Shown here: in pieces, positions 45,269-53,475 of the stretch
How the letters are laid out: each line of letters begins with the position of its first letter
Position numbering within the stretch: position 1 is the first letter of the stretch
Assembly: GCF_900112005.1 (NCBI RefSeq)
Contig: NZ_FOKK01000016.1
Location: forward strand, 1-64,000
DNA from: Algoriphagus aquimarinus
GTDB taxonomy: Bacteria; Bacteroidota; Bacteroidia; Cytophagales; Cyclobacteriaceae
Length of the DNA stretch: 64,000 nt
Direction: 5' to 3'
Position numbers and translations under genes: made by a program
Notes under the pieces: generated by a model
What the model was told of the DNA's origin: nothing
The model's database searches: none
What the model saw: the letters and a program-made list of their open reading frames with translations, nothing else

Positions 45269-47932
45269 ATGTCTAAAATTTCGTTTCCAGTTATAGCAAT
45301 AGCTGGCGGTCTATTGGCTTTTGGATGCTCAAGTCCCGATACAAGAAAAGCTGACTTAGAAGAGCTTACCAATTACTATCCTCAGTACCCTCTAGACACC
45401 GCGAAGCATGGTGCTGACAGCACCGAATTGATCATGACCAATTTCGCAGGGCCGGACATCGTTCCAAGTCCCGCTGCATTGGCAGTTTCTCCTAACGGAA
45501 ATGTATTCGTAGGAGTAGATATGATGGGTTCACTGGGAAAAGAGCCCGGAAAAGGCGCAATTGTTCGCTTGGTAGATAGTAACAATGACGGCGAACTTGA
45601 TTCACATACTGAATTTGTCAAAGTAGATAATCCACGTGGTATCATCGCTGTAAGAGATCAAGTCTTCGTTCTTCATACGCAGTTTTCGGAAGCAACCGGA
45701 AAAGCAGAAGGTATGAACTTGGTCGTTTATGAAGATAAGGACGACGACGGTGTAGCTGATGGCCCTGCCAAAATGTTAATTGAAGGCATTTCCTCTCCAG
45801 AATCTATCCGTTCCCGTGGTACAGATCACTCTACCAATGGTATCCGTATGGGTATCGATGGCTGGATCTATATCGCCGTAGGAGATTTTGGTTTTCCAGA
45901 TGCTGTCGATAGAGACGGTACGCATATGACCATGTTGGGTGGCGGAATTGTCCGTGTACGTCCTGATGGCACCGAAATGGAAGAGTACATCCATGGAACT
46001 AGAAACATCTACGATGTGGCGATTGATCCATTTATGAATATTTATACCCGTGGCAATACCAACGACGGCGGTGGCTGGAACATTCGTTTCATTCACTACA
46101 CACAGTCTGGTGAGTATGGCTACCCTAACTTTTTCAAAAACTTCACTGAAGAAACCATTCCTGCACTAGTAGATCTAGGCGGAGGTTCCGGTACAGGTAG
46201 TTACTTCATGGATGATGACAGATGGCCAGCCAAATACAATCACGTGCCGATGATGGCGGATTGGGGCAGAAGCCATTTGTATATTCACCGTGTGACAATG
46301 GACGGCGCTGGTTTTACGCAGCAGGATGAGGAATTCATCAAACTTCCACAGATCTCAGATCTAGATGTGGATGGTTCTGGACGTATGTTCCTTGCCGCTT
46401 GGAATGGTGCGGGTTACTTCGGTAGCCCAGAGAAAGGTTATGTTGTTCGTGTAGTTCCTAAGGACTGGACTTATGAAGCTTTCCCTGACTTGAATACTTC
46501 CACGGTAGAAGAATTGACAGCCTTGCTGAAAGCACATAATTCAGTTTCACGTTTCCACGCACAGCGCGAACTTCTTGCCCGCTTCCCAAATGAAGCTGGA
46601 GCCGCAGCTCTTTCAGTAGCTACAGACAAAACACTAACTCTTGAAGTGAGAGTTGCAGGTATTTACACGTACGCACAGGCTACTTGCGAAAGTGGAAATG
46701 GTGAATTGGTGAAATTGAGCCAAGAAGAAAAAGTAAGAGAATTTGCGCTAAGAGCATTAGCAGATCGTAAAACCTGTCTTCAGGGAGTTCCACTTGATCC
46801 ATTTATCGAAGGAGTCACTGATCCTAATGACCGCGTAAAATCAGCAGCAATCGTTGCTTTGGGAAGAATCGGAAATCCAGAAGCAGCTGAAGAATTGTTG
46901 AAAGTAAGTGTACCTACCTCATTCAAACAGCCAGAGAAAGGCACTGAAGGCCCACACGCTACGCCTAATTCCGCAATTATTCTTCCACACGTAGCAGTGA
47001 AATCACTGGTTAAACTTCATGCGGTAGATGCAGCGGTAGAAGCAATTGGTACAGAGAATTCAAAAATCGCACTTTGGACTTTGCGCTACATGCATGATCC
47101 AAAAGCAGTCGATGGATTGATCAAAGCCTATGGTGACACAGATGACATGGAACTGAAAGCTGAGATTTTGGGCACACTTTCTAGATTGTACAAGAAAGAA
47201 GCACCTTATGATGGTTCATGGTGGTGGGGAACTCGCCCAGATACGCATGGCCCGTATTACAAGGCAATCACTTGGGAATCTTCTGATAAGATCAAAGACT
47301 TCTTGGTAGGCGAGCGCAATGCACAAGATGACCCTACGAAAAGACAATTCTTCGCTGAGCTTAATGAGCGAAACAGAATGGAAATCGAGGAATTTGGAGA
47401 AGAGCAATCAAACTTGGTGATCCAAGAAACTGAAGTTGATTTGGAAAAAATCAAAAACAAAAAAGGACAAGTAGGCGCCACGTCTATAGAGGATGTGATG
47501 ATCGCAGTACAAGATCTAAAAGGAGATCCTATCAAAGGTAAAGCACTCTTCACCAGCCAAGGTTGTGTGGCTTGTCACAGTGTAGAAAAAGGTCAGCCGC
47601 TGAAAGGTCCATTTATGGGTCAGATCGGCTCGATCATGAATCGTTCTCAGATCACAGAATCTATCTTGAAACCAAATGCTTCTATCTCACAGGGCTTTGC
47701 TTCAGTTCTTATCTCTACCAATGACGATAAGAGCTACATGGGCTTTGTCACTGCCGAGACAGCAAATGAAGTGGTACTTCAGGACATCACTGGCACAGCT
47801 ACCAAACTGGATAAGGCTACAATCAAAACACGTAAGGTGATGGAAACTTCCATGATGCCTCCAGGTTTGGTTAACTCCCTTTCTTATGAGGAATTAGCGT
47901 CATTGATTACGTATCTGCAGCAGCAGAAATAA
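45269..47932 (+). CDS. Membrane-anchored dehydrogenase-like protein: propeller, HEAT repeats and PVC-type cytochrome c
   Basis: Lipoprotein of 887 aa (lipobox LLAFGCSS, Cys about 20). The N-terminal half is a sorbosone/glucose-dehydrogenase-like beta-propeller (PSPAALAVSPNGNVFVGVD, GIRMGIDGWIYIAVGDFG, GTRNIYDVAIDP). The middle (about 430-650) has HEAT-like helices (VREFALRALADRK, VKSAAIVALGRIGNPEAAEELL). The C-terminal domain binds heme c through CVACHS with a late MMPPG Met ligand, the PVC-type cytochrome (TIGR02603) layout. Likely an oxidase/dehydrogenase passing electrons to the periplasm; substrate unknown. A strong terminator follows. Confidence 0.9.
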   Translation: MSKISFPVIAIAGGLLAFGCSSPDTRKADLEELTNYYPQYPLDTAKHGADSTELIMTNFAGPDIVPSPAALAVSPNGNVFVGVDMMGSLGKEPGKGAIVRLVDSNNDGELDSHTEFVKVDNPRGIIAVRDQVFVLHTQFSEATGKAEGMNLVVYEDKDDDGVADGPAKMLIEGISSPESIRSRGTDHSTNGIRMGIDGWIYIAVGDFGFPDAVDRDGTHMTMLGGGIVRVRPDGTEMEEYIHGTRNIYDVAIDPFMNIYTRGNTNDGGGWNIRFIHYTQSGEYGYPNFFKNFTEETIPALVDLGGGSGTGSYFMDDDRWPAKYNHVPMMADWGRSHLYIHRVTMDGAGFTQQDEEFIKLPQISDLDVDGSGRMFLAAWNGAGYFGSPEKGYVVRVVPKDWTYEAFPDLNTSTVEELTALLKAHNSVSRFHAQRELLARFPNEAGAAALSVATDKTLTLEVRVAGIYTYAQATCESGNGELVKLSQEEKVREFALRALADRKTCLQGVPLDPFIEGVTDPNDRVKSAAIVALGRIGNPEAAEELLKVSVPTSFKQPEKGTEGPHATPNSAIILPHVAVKSLVKLHAVDAAVEAIGTENSKIALWTLRYMHDPKAVDGLIKAYGDTDDMELKAEILGTLSRLYKKEAPYDGSWWWGTRPDTHGPYYKAITWESSDKIKDFLVGERNAQDDPTKRQFFAELNERNRMEIEEFGEEQSNLVIQETEVDLEKIKNKKGQVGATSIEDVMIAVQDLKGDPIKGKALFTSQGCVACHSVEKGQPLKGPFMGQIGSIMNRSQITESILKPNASISQGFASVLISTNDDKSYMGFVTAETANEVVLQDITGTATKLDKATIKTRKVMETSMMPPGLVNSLSYEELASLITYLQQQK

Positions 47933-47959
47933 AAGACTGCGAGATTTATAGCAATTCGA

Positions 47960-48002
47960 AAACACCTTGGGATTTTAAGATTTCAAGGTGTTTTTTTTTT
48001 GA
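47960..48002 (+). terminator. Strong terminator of the cytochrome-type gene
   Basis: AAACACCTTG / CAAGGTGTTT 10-bp stem with a 14-base loop followed by about ten T. Confidence 0.92.
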
Positions 48003-48037
48003 TTTAACTGCATTACCCTGGAATTGCCCACTAAGTT

Positions 48038-48248
48038 CGACTCCCTTCGGGGTCGTACATTCTTTTTGGTTGTTTGTCAAACCATGGGTTCCACCCATGG
48101 CTATTGAAAAGTTAGATCCTTTCAGGATCTTTTCATTATCAAATAGTCCTTGACATCGACCACGAAGTGGTCAAACCTTTCAATAACCGCGGGTGCAACC
48201 CGTGGAAAAGTGGTTCGATGGTGTAAGACAGCAACCCTGAAGGGGTTG
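48038..48248. repeat. Cluster of six different short hairpins
   Basis: Within 211 bases, six hairpins with three-base loops follow one another: CGACTCCC..GGGGTCG (48038-48055), CCATGGGT..ACCCATGG (48082-48100), AGATCCT..AGGATCT (48114-48130), GACCAC..GTGGTC (48158-48172), CCGCGGGT..ACCCGTGG (48187-48205) and CAACCCT..GGGGTTG (48232-48248). All stems differ, yet loop sizes match. This is a REP-like composite; no coding sequence is present. Confidence 0.85.
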
Positions 48249-48420
48249 AACTAATCAACATAGTTTAAAAAAAACGCTATCCCAAAATTCAATACTCCTC
48301 TGTGTCCACCGCGGTTAAAAAATAATTTGCTAGGATTTAACAGCAGAGTACACGGAGGTTAACACAGAGTGAACAAGCTAGAGTTGTCCTGCTTCTCCAG
48401 AAGCTGGACTGAGCTAAAAA
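48249..48420. other. Spacer with CAGAG-type repeat text
   Basis: Contains ACCGCGGTTAAAAA, AGCAGAGTACACGGAGG and TTAACACAGAGTG, the CAGAG-rich repeat style seen between genes of many Bacteroidota, plus a GCTTCTCCAGAAGC palindrome (about 48391) that recurs at about 39891. No gene. Confidence 0.5.
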
Positions 48421-48780
48421 ATGATCAATCATCAATGTTCAAACTCAATATTCCAAGTATTTCCGTTCCGTAGGAACGATTCGTTTGTAGCAAAACGGAA
48501 CAAATAAGAACACCTCGTTCCATAGGAACGTCTCGTAATAATAATTCACCATTCGTTCCTACGGAACGAGGAAACGGTCTTCTATTCCAATTGGCTACAG
48601 ACCAGTTGTCCCGCTGGGACAAAACCTAATCTGTTTCTAATGAGATTAAGAAGTACTTTTTTCACCGCGAAGCCGCGAAGATCGCTGAGTTTGTCGCAAA
48701 GTTTTTTTTTAAAAGAATGAAGAAGACTTAGCGATTTTCTCGGCGAACTCGGCGTCTCGGCGGTAAAAAAAGAATGTTCA
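48421..48780. repeat. Complex repeat unit A (360 bp)
   Basis: Begins ATGATCAATCATCAATG and is followed head-to-tail by a near-identical unit. It contains four hairpins: CGTTCC-GTA-GGAACG (48464-48478), CGTTCC-ATA-GGAACG (48516-48530), CGTTCC-TAC-GGAACG (48554-48568) and TTGTCCC-GCT-GGGACAA (48606-48622), then a CACCGCGAAGCCGCGAAG stretch and a CTCGGCGAACTCGGCGTCTC stretch. Short frames inside it are products of the repeat, not genes. Confidence 0.92.
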
Positions 48781-49143
48781 ATGATCAATCATCAATGTTC
48801 AAACTCAATATTCCAAGTATTACCGTTCCGTAGGAACTATTCGTTTGTAGCAAAACGGAATAAATAAAGACACCTCGTTCCACAGGAACGTCTCGTAATA
48901 ATAATTCACCATTCGTTCCTACGGAACGAGGAAACTGTCTTCTATTCCAATTGGCTACAGACCAGTTGTCCCGCTGGGACAAAACCTAATCTGTTTCTAA
49001 TGAGAATAAGAAGTACTTTTTTCACCGCGAAGCCGCGAAGATCGCTGAGTTTGTCGCAAAGTTTTTTTTTTAAAAAAGAATGAAGAAGACTTAGCAATTT
49101 TCTCGGCGAACTCGGCGTCTCGGAGGTAAAAAAAGAATGTTCA
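48781..49143. repeat. Complex repeat unit B
   Basis: Direct tandem copy of unit A, exactly 360 bases on, differing by few substitutions and a 3-base extension of a homopolymer near 49070. It has the same hairpin order. Confidence 0.92.
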
Positions 49144-49575
49144 GTGATCAATTTTCAAAATCAATGATAAAGGAAGTAGAACCAACACTAGCCCAGTAGC
49201 CTTTTCGTTCCGTAGGAACGATTCGTTTGTAGCAAAATGGAATAAATAAAGACACCTCGTTCCATAGGAACGTTTCGTGAAATAAAGTCCCCATAAGGTC
49301 CTACGTAACGAGGAAACGGTCTTCTATTCCAATCCCCTAAAGACCAGTTGTCCCACTGGGACAAAACCTTATCTGTTTCCAATGAGATTAAGAAGTACTT
49401 TTTTCACCGCGAAGCCACGAAGATAACGGAGTTTGTCGCAGAGGACCTTTAAATAGAATCCTTAGAATAGTTCTTTGCGCCTCCCGATAGCTATCGGGAG
49501 CGCGAGAAAAAATTCTCAATGATCAATGTTTAAACTCAAGTAAAAACCCGCCTTATCCGCTGCGCCGCCGCGAGC
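49144..49575. repeat. Complex repeat unit C (diverged) with 3' tail
   Basis: Starts GTGATCAATTTTCAAAATC, contains AACCAACACTAGCCCAG, then the same GTTCC hairpins, GTTGTCCCACTGGGAC and CACCGCGAAG text. The CTCGGCGAACTCGG part is replaced by a segment with the 20-bp palindrome (49481-49500). It ends with TGCGCCGCCGCGAGC (49561-49575), shared with the distant unit D. Confidence 0.85.
49481..49500. repeat. 20-bp perfect palindrome, copy 2
   Basis: CTCCCGATAGCTATCGGGAG, identical to 39996-40015. Confidence 0.9.
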
Positions 49576-49598
49576 AAATCAAAGAACTCTGGCTAAAC

Positions 49599-51857
49599 TC
49601 AGTTCCTTCTTAGCTCCAAAATCTTCCATCCATCTACAATCTCCAACTCCTTCCACTCTCCATTTCCCCTCAAGTCTGGAAGCTCTTTTCTTTCCTTGGA
49701 AATCCATATCGAATTATCCGGGGCTTTTTCTATGATCCAAGTGGAATCTGATTGTAAATTGATCAAGCCAGACTTCCAATTATCATTCTGCTGAAACTGC
49801 GTTTCCCGGTTCAGGCTTTCATCGCCATCATACACAGAAATCACTTTCAAATCCGAATTGAACAACACAGAAGGCAGGCGTTTGTTGTAAACTATTACCT
49901 CCTTGAGCTCTGGTTTATTTTGATGCAGCCAAGCGGTTACATTACGGGTATCGTTAGTCAGTCCAGCATTTTGACTCATGAAATAGGTGGACATTCCCGT
50001 CAAGCCCATCGTGAATATAAAAACGGAAATCACCGTGCGTTCGACTCTGCGGATATCTACTTTCTGCATCGCAGCTAGTAATGACGCGGTGATAAACCAG
50101 ATGAAGTAAAACTTGAAATTCAAGGAGATCTTGGGATCTATCAGGGGCAAGGCCACCAAGGCAAGCATCAGCAGTGCATGAAAACCCAACTGCAATCGCT
50201 CCCATATTTTTTGCTGTGGATCAGTAAGCTTTTCCCAATAATAAATCGCACCAATCGCCAACCCGGAATACAGCGGCAAGATATACAGCACCAGTTTGGA
50301 CTGACTGAGGGAGAAAAAAACTAAAGGTAAAAGTACCCACATCACCAGCATAGCTCCTTTTTTCACGAAATCAGCCCGCTTGAGCGGAATCTTTCGCAGT
50401 AAGATCAATATCCAAGGGAAGGCCGTTCCCAGCAGCACCGCACCATAAAACCAGAAGGGTTGTCCCCTGTGGAAGGTATCTGTGGCATAGCGATCTATGG
50501 TATGCTTGAACAGGAAGTAGTCGAGAAAGCGCTCATCTTCCAGGTGCAAGAGGACAAACCAACTCAATCCAATTCCCAGCATCAAGGCTATTCCGGCCAG
50601 ATGAATTTTGACCGAACCCATTTTCTCCTTCATGACCAGCCCTTGATAGGCCCAGATTAAAAGCGGCACAATCAACACCACGGGGCCTTTGGTCAGAAAG
50701 CCAATCCCCAGAAAAACATAACATAGCATCAGTAGGTACCCTTTTCTTTTCTCCAAAAAATCAAACCAGAAATAGAGCGCCGCCAAAACGAATAGTGCCA
50801 GAAAGGTATCTGTCGTCAATGCCCTACTGCCAATAATCAATGCTGGAAATGAGGCATACAGCATGGCGGATAGAAAGGCCGGATTGGATCGCTTGAAGAA
50901 GATCAAGGCAAGCTTATAGACTAGCCAGATCTGAAGAAGCACTGAAATCTGTAATAGAAATCTAGCCGAAAAAGGAGAAATCCCCATCACTTCATAGCTC
51001 AAAGCAGTCAGCCAATAAGTCACTGGCGGTTTATGATAGTGGTAGATTCCCATGAGTTGGGGATGCATCCAATCGCCTGTTTGCACCATTTCCTTGGCGA
51101 TTTGGGCATAGCGGGCTTCGCTGGATTCGGTGACAGACCAAGCTCCTAAGTTGAAAAACAACACCATTCCTACAAAGACCAACAGCAAAGTCATTCTCAT
51201 GCTTTTGATCCGATCGAGGAAACTGAGTTTCTCCTCATTGGCTGCTCCGTAGTGGATCATCAGATTTCTCACATACACCAAGATCCCAAATGCCTGACCA
51301 ATAAACAGCACAGAGTCCTTGCGAAGTATCGCATAGGAAGCGATCAATACCGCTCCTACCAAGCTGATGTACCAAAAACTCAATGGGAATTGGGATTCCT
51401 TGCTTCGCTCTGCTTCATACCATTGCACCACAAACCTAGTCGTGAAAATAACCTGACCGAGCGTGCCCCAAGTGAGTAGCATTCCACTGATCTCCGGATT
51501 GTGCACCAAACTATGGAAATCATAATGTGCATGAAAGACCAAGTACCCCAGAAACAGCAAGGGAAGAAGAATGAAACTCCAGCGAATCCATTTCGGGAAA
51601 AGCTGCCAGGCGTTTTGGATTTTCAGGTTTCGGATGTAAATGAAATAGCCTACCAATTGTCCGCCGACAATCACCAGATCCTGGCGAAATGTCCCATAAA
51701 CCAACAGTAGAAAGGAGGCAACCAAACTGAGTTGCCAGAAAATAACCGGTGAAAGCACTTTTCCTGCTTTCTCAGACTTGACCAATTGTATTAGAAATCG
51801 GGCTGAAAAAAGCCCCTGAGCTAGAAAACCAACTCCAAGTAGCACCCAACTATTCAT
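49599..51857 (-). CDS. Fusion protein: two LAB_N domains plus ArnT-like glycosyltransferase
   Basis: Inner-membrane protein of 752 aa. Two copies of the lipid-A-disaccharide-synthase N-terminal (LAB_N) domain come first: about 1-85 (FLAQGLFSARFLIQLVKSEK, GQLVGYFIYIRNL) and about 125-205 (TLGQVIFTTRFVVQWYEAERS, GQAFGILVYVRNL). An ArnT/PMT-type (GT83/GT39-like) transferase follows (about 215-752) with SEARYAQIAKEMVQTGDW, YHKPPVTYWLTALSY and many helices. ArnT proteins move a sugar from a polyprenyl phosphate to lipid A. The partner GT2 gene overlaps by 8 bases upstream and would make the lipid-linked sugar. Usually LAB_N and transferase are separate proteins. Confidence 0.88.
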   Translation of the reverse strand: MNSWVLLGVGFLAQGLFSARFLIQLVKSEKAGKVLSPVIFWQLSLVASFLLLVYGTFRQDLVIVGGQLVGYFIYIRNLKIQNAWQLFPKWIRWSFILLPLLFLGYLVFHAHYDFHSLVHNPEISGMLLTWGTLGQVIFTTRFVVQWYEAERSKESQFPLSFWYISLVGAVLIASYAILRKDSVLFIGQAFGILVYVRNLMIHYGAANEEKLSFLDRIKSMRMTLLLVFVGMVLFFNLGAWSVTESSEARYAQIAKEMVQTGDWMHPQLMGIYHYHKPPVTYWLTALSYEVMGISPFSARFLLQISVLLQIWLVYKLALIFFKRSNPAFLSAMLYASFPALIIGSRALTTDTFLALFVLAALYFWFDFLEKRKGYLLMLCYVFLGIGFLTKGPVVLIVPLLIWAYQGLVMKEKMGSVKIHLAGIALMLGIGLSWFVLLHLEDERFLDYFLFKHTIDRYATDTFHRGQPFWFYGAVLLGTAFPWILILLRKIPLKRADFVKKGAMLVMWVLLPLVFFSLSQSKLVLYILPLYSGLAIGAIYYWEKLTDPQQKIWERLQLGFHALLMLALVALPLIDPKISLNFKFYFIWFITASLLAAMQKVDIRRVERTVISVFIFTMGLTGMSTYFMSQNAGLTNDTRNVTAWLHQNKPELKEVIVYNKRLPSVLFNSDLKVISVYDGDESLNRETQFQQNDNWKSGLINLQSDSTWIIEKAPDNSIWISKERKELPDLRGNGEWKELEIVDGWKILELRRN

Positions 51858-52602
51858 GGATTGCTGCTTTATGTGTTTTGATGGAATTCTCCGAAATGGT
51901 ATATACTGACTGACGCTTCATCATCCATCGCAGCGCTAGTGTGTCCTGAAGGGGAGACAAAAGCCGATTCCACACGTTAAATTTGGATTTACCTGTAACT
52001 CTTGGGAAATGCTTTACAGGAATTTCAATGACTTTTTTGCCTTGAATCAAGGTAAGCGCTGGAAAAAATCGATGCATCCCTTTGAAAAAAGGCATATGCA
52101 ATGCGACCGATCTACGCATTATTTTCAACGGACATCCCGAATCATGAACACCGTCGTGTAGCATGGAATCCCGAAACCAGTTGGCAAAAGTGGAAGACAT
52201 TTTCTTCACCGCGCTGTCCTTGCGCCCTGTTCTCCTGCCCGTCACCAGATCATAATCAGGAATCATCGCTTCCAATCTCAGAAAGTCCATAGGATCTGTC
52301 TGCAAGTCAGCGTCAATGTAGCCCACCCATTTAGTATTGGATTTTTCGAAGCCTGCCCGAATTGCAGCACTGAGTCCCGCATTTTTCTCGAAGGAAATGA
52401 AGCCAACATGGTCATGAAGCGCTGCAATTTTCTTTATTTTACTCAAGCTATGATCAGTAGAACCATCATTGACCAATAATAGATTGACCTCGAATTTTGA
52501 CTGATTGATATACTCTTCAAAGGCTGGCAAAATTCTTCCTATCCCATCTTCTTCATTGAAAATAGGGATGACTATAGTGATTCCGTTAGATTGCTTATTC
52601 AT
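51850..52602 (-). CDS. Family 2 glycosyltransferase, DPM1/ArnC-like
   Basis: Protein of 250 aa, GT-A fold, cytoplasmic face. Signatures: TIVIPIFNEEDGIGRILPAF, LLVNDGSTDHSL, NAGLSAAIRAGFEKS, the DxD site in GYIDADLQTDP, SGCPLKIMRRS and HFPRVTGKSKFN, the last typical of polyprenyl-phosphate glycosyltransferases. It lacks the C-terminal membrane helices of ArnC, as in soluble DPM1-type enzymes. Expected role: attach a sugar to undecaprenyl phosphate for the ArnT-like protein encoded in the overlapping gene. Confidence 0.92.
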   Translation of the reverse strand: MNKQSNGITIVIPIFNEEDGIGRILPAFEEYINQSKFEVNLLLVNDGSTDHSLSKIKKIAALHDHVGFISFEKNAGLSAAIRAGFEKSNTKWVGYIDADLQTDPMDFLRLEAMIPDYDLVTGRRTGRKDSAVKKMSSTFANWFRDSMLHDGVHDSGCPLKIMRRSVALHMPFFKGMHRFFPALTLIQGKKVIEIPVKHFPRVTGKSKFNVWNRLLSPLQDTLALRWMMKRQSVYTISENSIKTHKAAIHE

Positions 52603-52679
52603 TTTTTAAAACAACTTCACTGTTCAAAACACAATAAAAATCTGGAATGGAATAACTATTTCCAGATGAAAGGCACTTA

Positions 52680-53450
52680 TTATTCAGTCTCATTTTCAGA
52701 TTGTTGCATCTTTACCGATCCTCTGTGAGAGATATAAATTAACATACTAATGATAGCCAATGAGACAATGGAGGCATTCAACGTCCCTAAATCCAATCCT
52801 CCCTTTGCCAATGGCTTGGTTAAAAAATCGCCGAATGTGGCACCGAAGGGTCTAGTGAAAATAAATGCAATCCAAAACAGAAGTATTTGATTGGCACGTG
52901 TGAACTGATGCAGCAGAAACACGATCAAAATGATAGCCGCAGTGACAAAAGCTCCATGGAGATAGCTCAGCCCCAAACTATCCGTCAGAAAATCGCCAAA
53001 AGCAGTTCCAAGACTGTTGGAAAACAAGATGGCTATCCAGTAAAACAGCTCTTTACCCCTGTCCTGAATAGGGAAGACAGCTAGTGACCCATATTTTTTG
53101 AACCAGATAAATAAGACCAGGATTAGTCCCGCGAATAAGATGATGCTGCCTACTGTATATCCCAAATGGAGACTTCTATCCATAAAATCAGAAACCTCAG
53201 TTCCTAGCGTCGTCGTGGCAATAATAACCAGCCAGTAATAAACTGGAATGTATTTCTGAGAAGACAACTGTATCATCAATACCACCAGAAAGAATCCCGC
53301 AGTAATAACCAGCCCCGTAAGGTATCCAAGGTTTAGCGTCATCGAGAGGAAGTCGCCCAAGGTCTCTCCTAGCGTCGTAGCCACAATCTTCATCAACCAG
53401 AAAAGAAGGGTGATTTCGGCTACCTTATTAAGTTTTTTATAAACAGTCAT
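52680..53450 (-). CDS. COG4705-like membrane protein with four internal repeats
   Basis: Protein of 256 aa with about eight transmembrane helices. A repeat unit of two helices occurs four times, each with a polar membrane motif: TTLGETLGDFLS, TTLGTEVSDFMD, NSLGTAFGDFLT and RPFGATFGDFLT, followed by LxLGY(L/T)xG-like text. Acidic and Thr/Ser residues in each unit suggest a cation-binding or transport core with pseudo-fourfold symmetry. The family has no firm function. It lies 25 bases after the TonB receptor gene and 77 bases before the GT2 gene on the same strand. Confidence 0.85.
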   Translation of the reverse strand: MTVYKKLNKVAEITLLFWLMKIVATTLGETLGDFLSMTLNLGYLTGLVITAGFFLVVLMIQLSSQKYIPVYYWLVIIATTTLGTEVSDFMDRSLHLGYTVGSIILFAGLILVLFIWFKKYGSLAVFPIQDRGKELFYWIAILFSNSLGTAFGDFLTDSLGLSYLHGAFVTAAIILIVFLLHQFTRANQILLFWIAFIFTRPFGATFGDFLTKPLAKGGLDLGTLNASIVSLAIISMLIYISHRGSVKMQQSENETE

Positions 53451-53475
53451 GGCTAAATACTTATCGTTTCTATTA

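Noticed and set aside
48421..49143. Possible CRISPR array because of regular repeats
   Set aside because: The period is 360 bases with no short repeat/unique spacer pattern, and no cas genes are present.
48421..49382. Several 60-70 codon frames in the repeat units, similar to each other
   Set aside because: They arise because the DNA repeat is copied; the frames cross hairpins, have no ribosome-site or signal features and change length with small indels.
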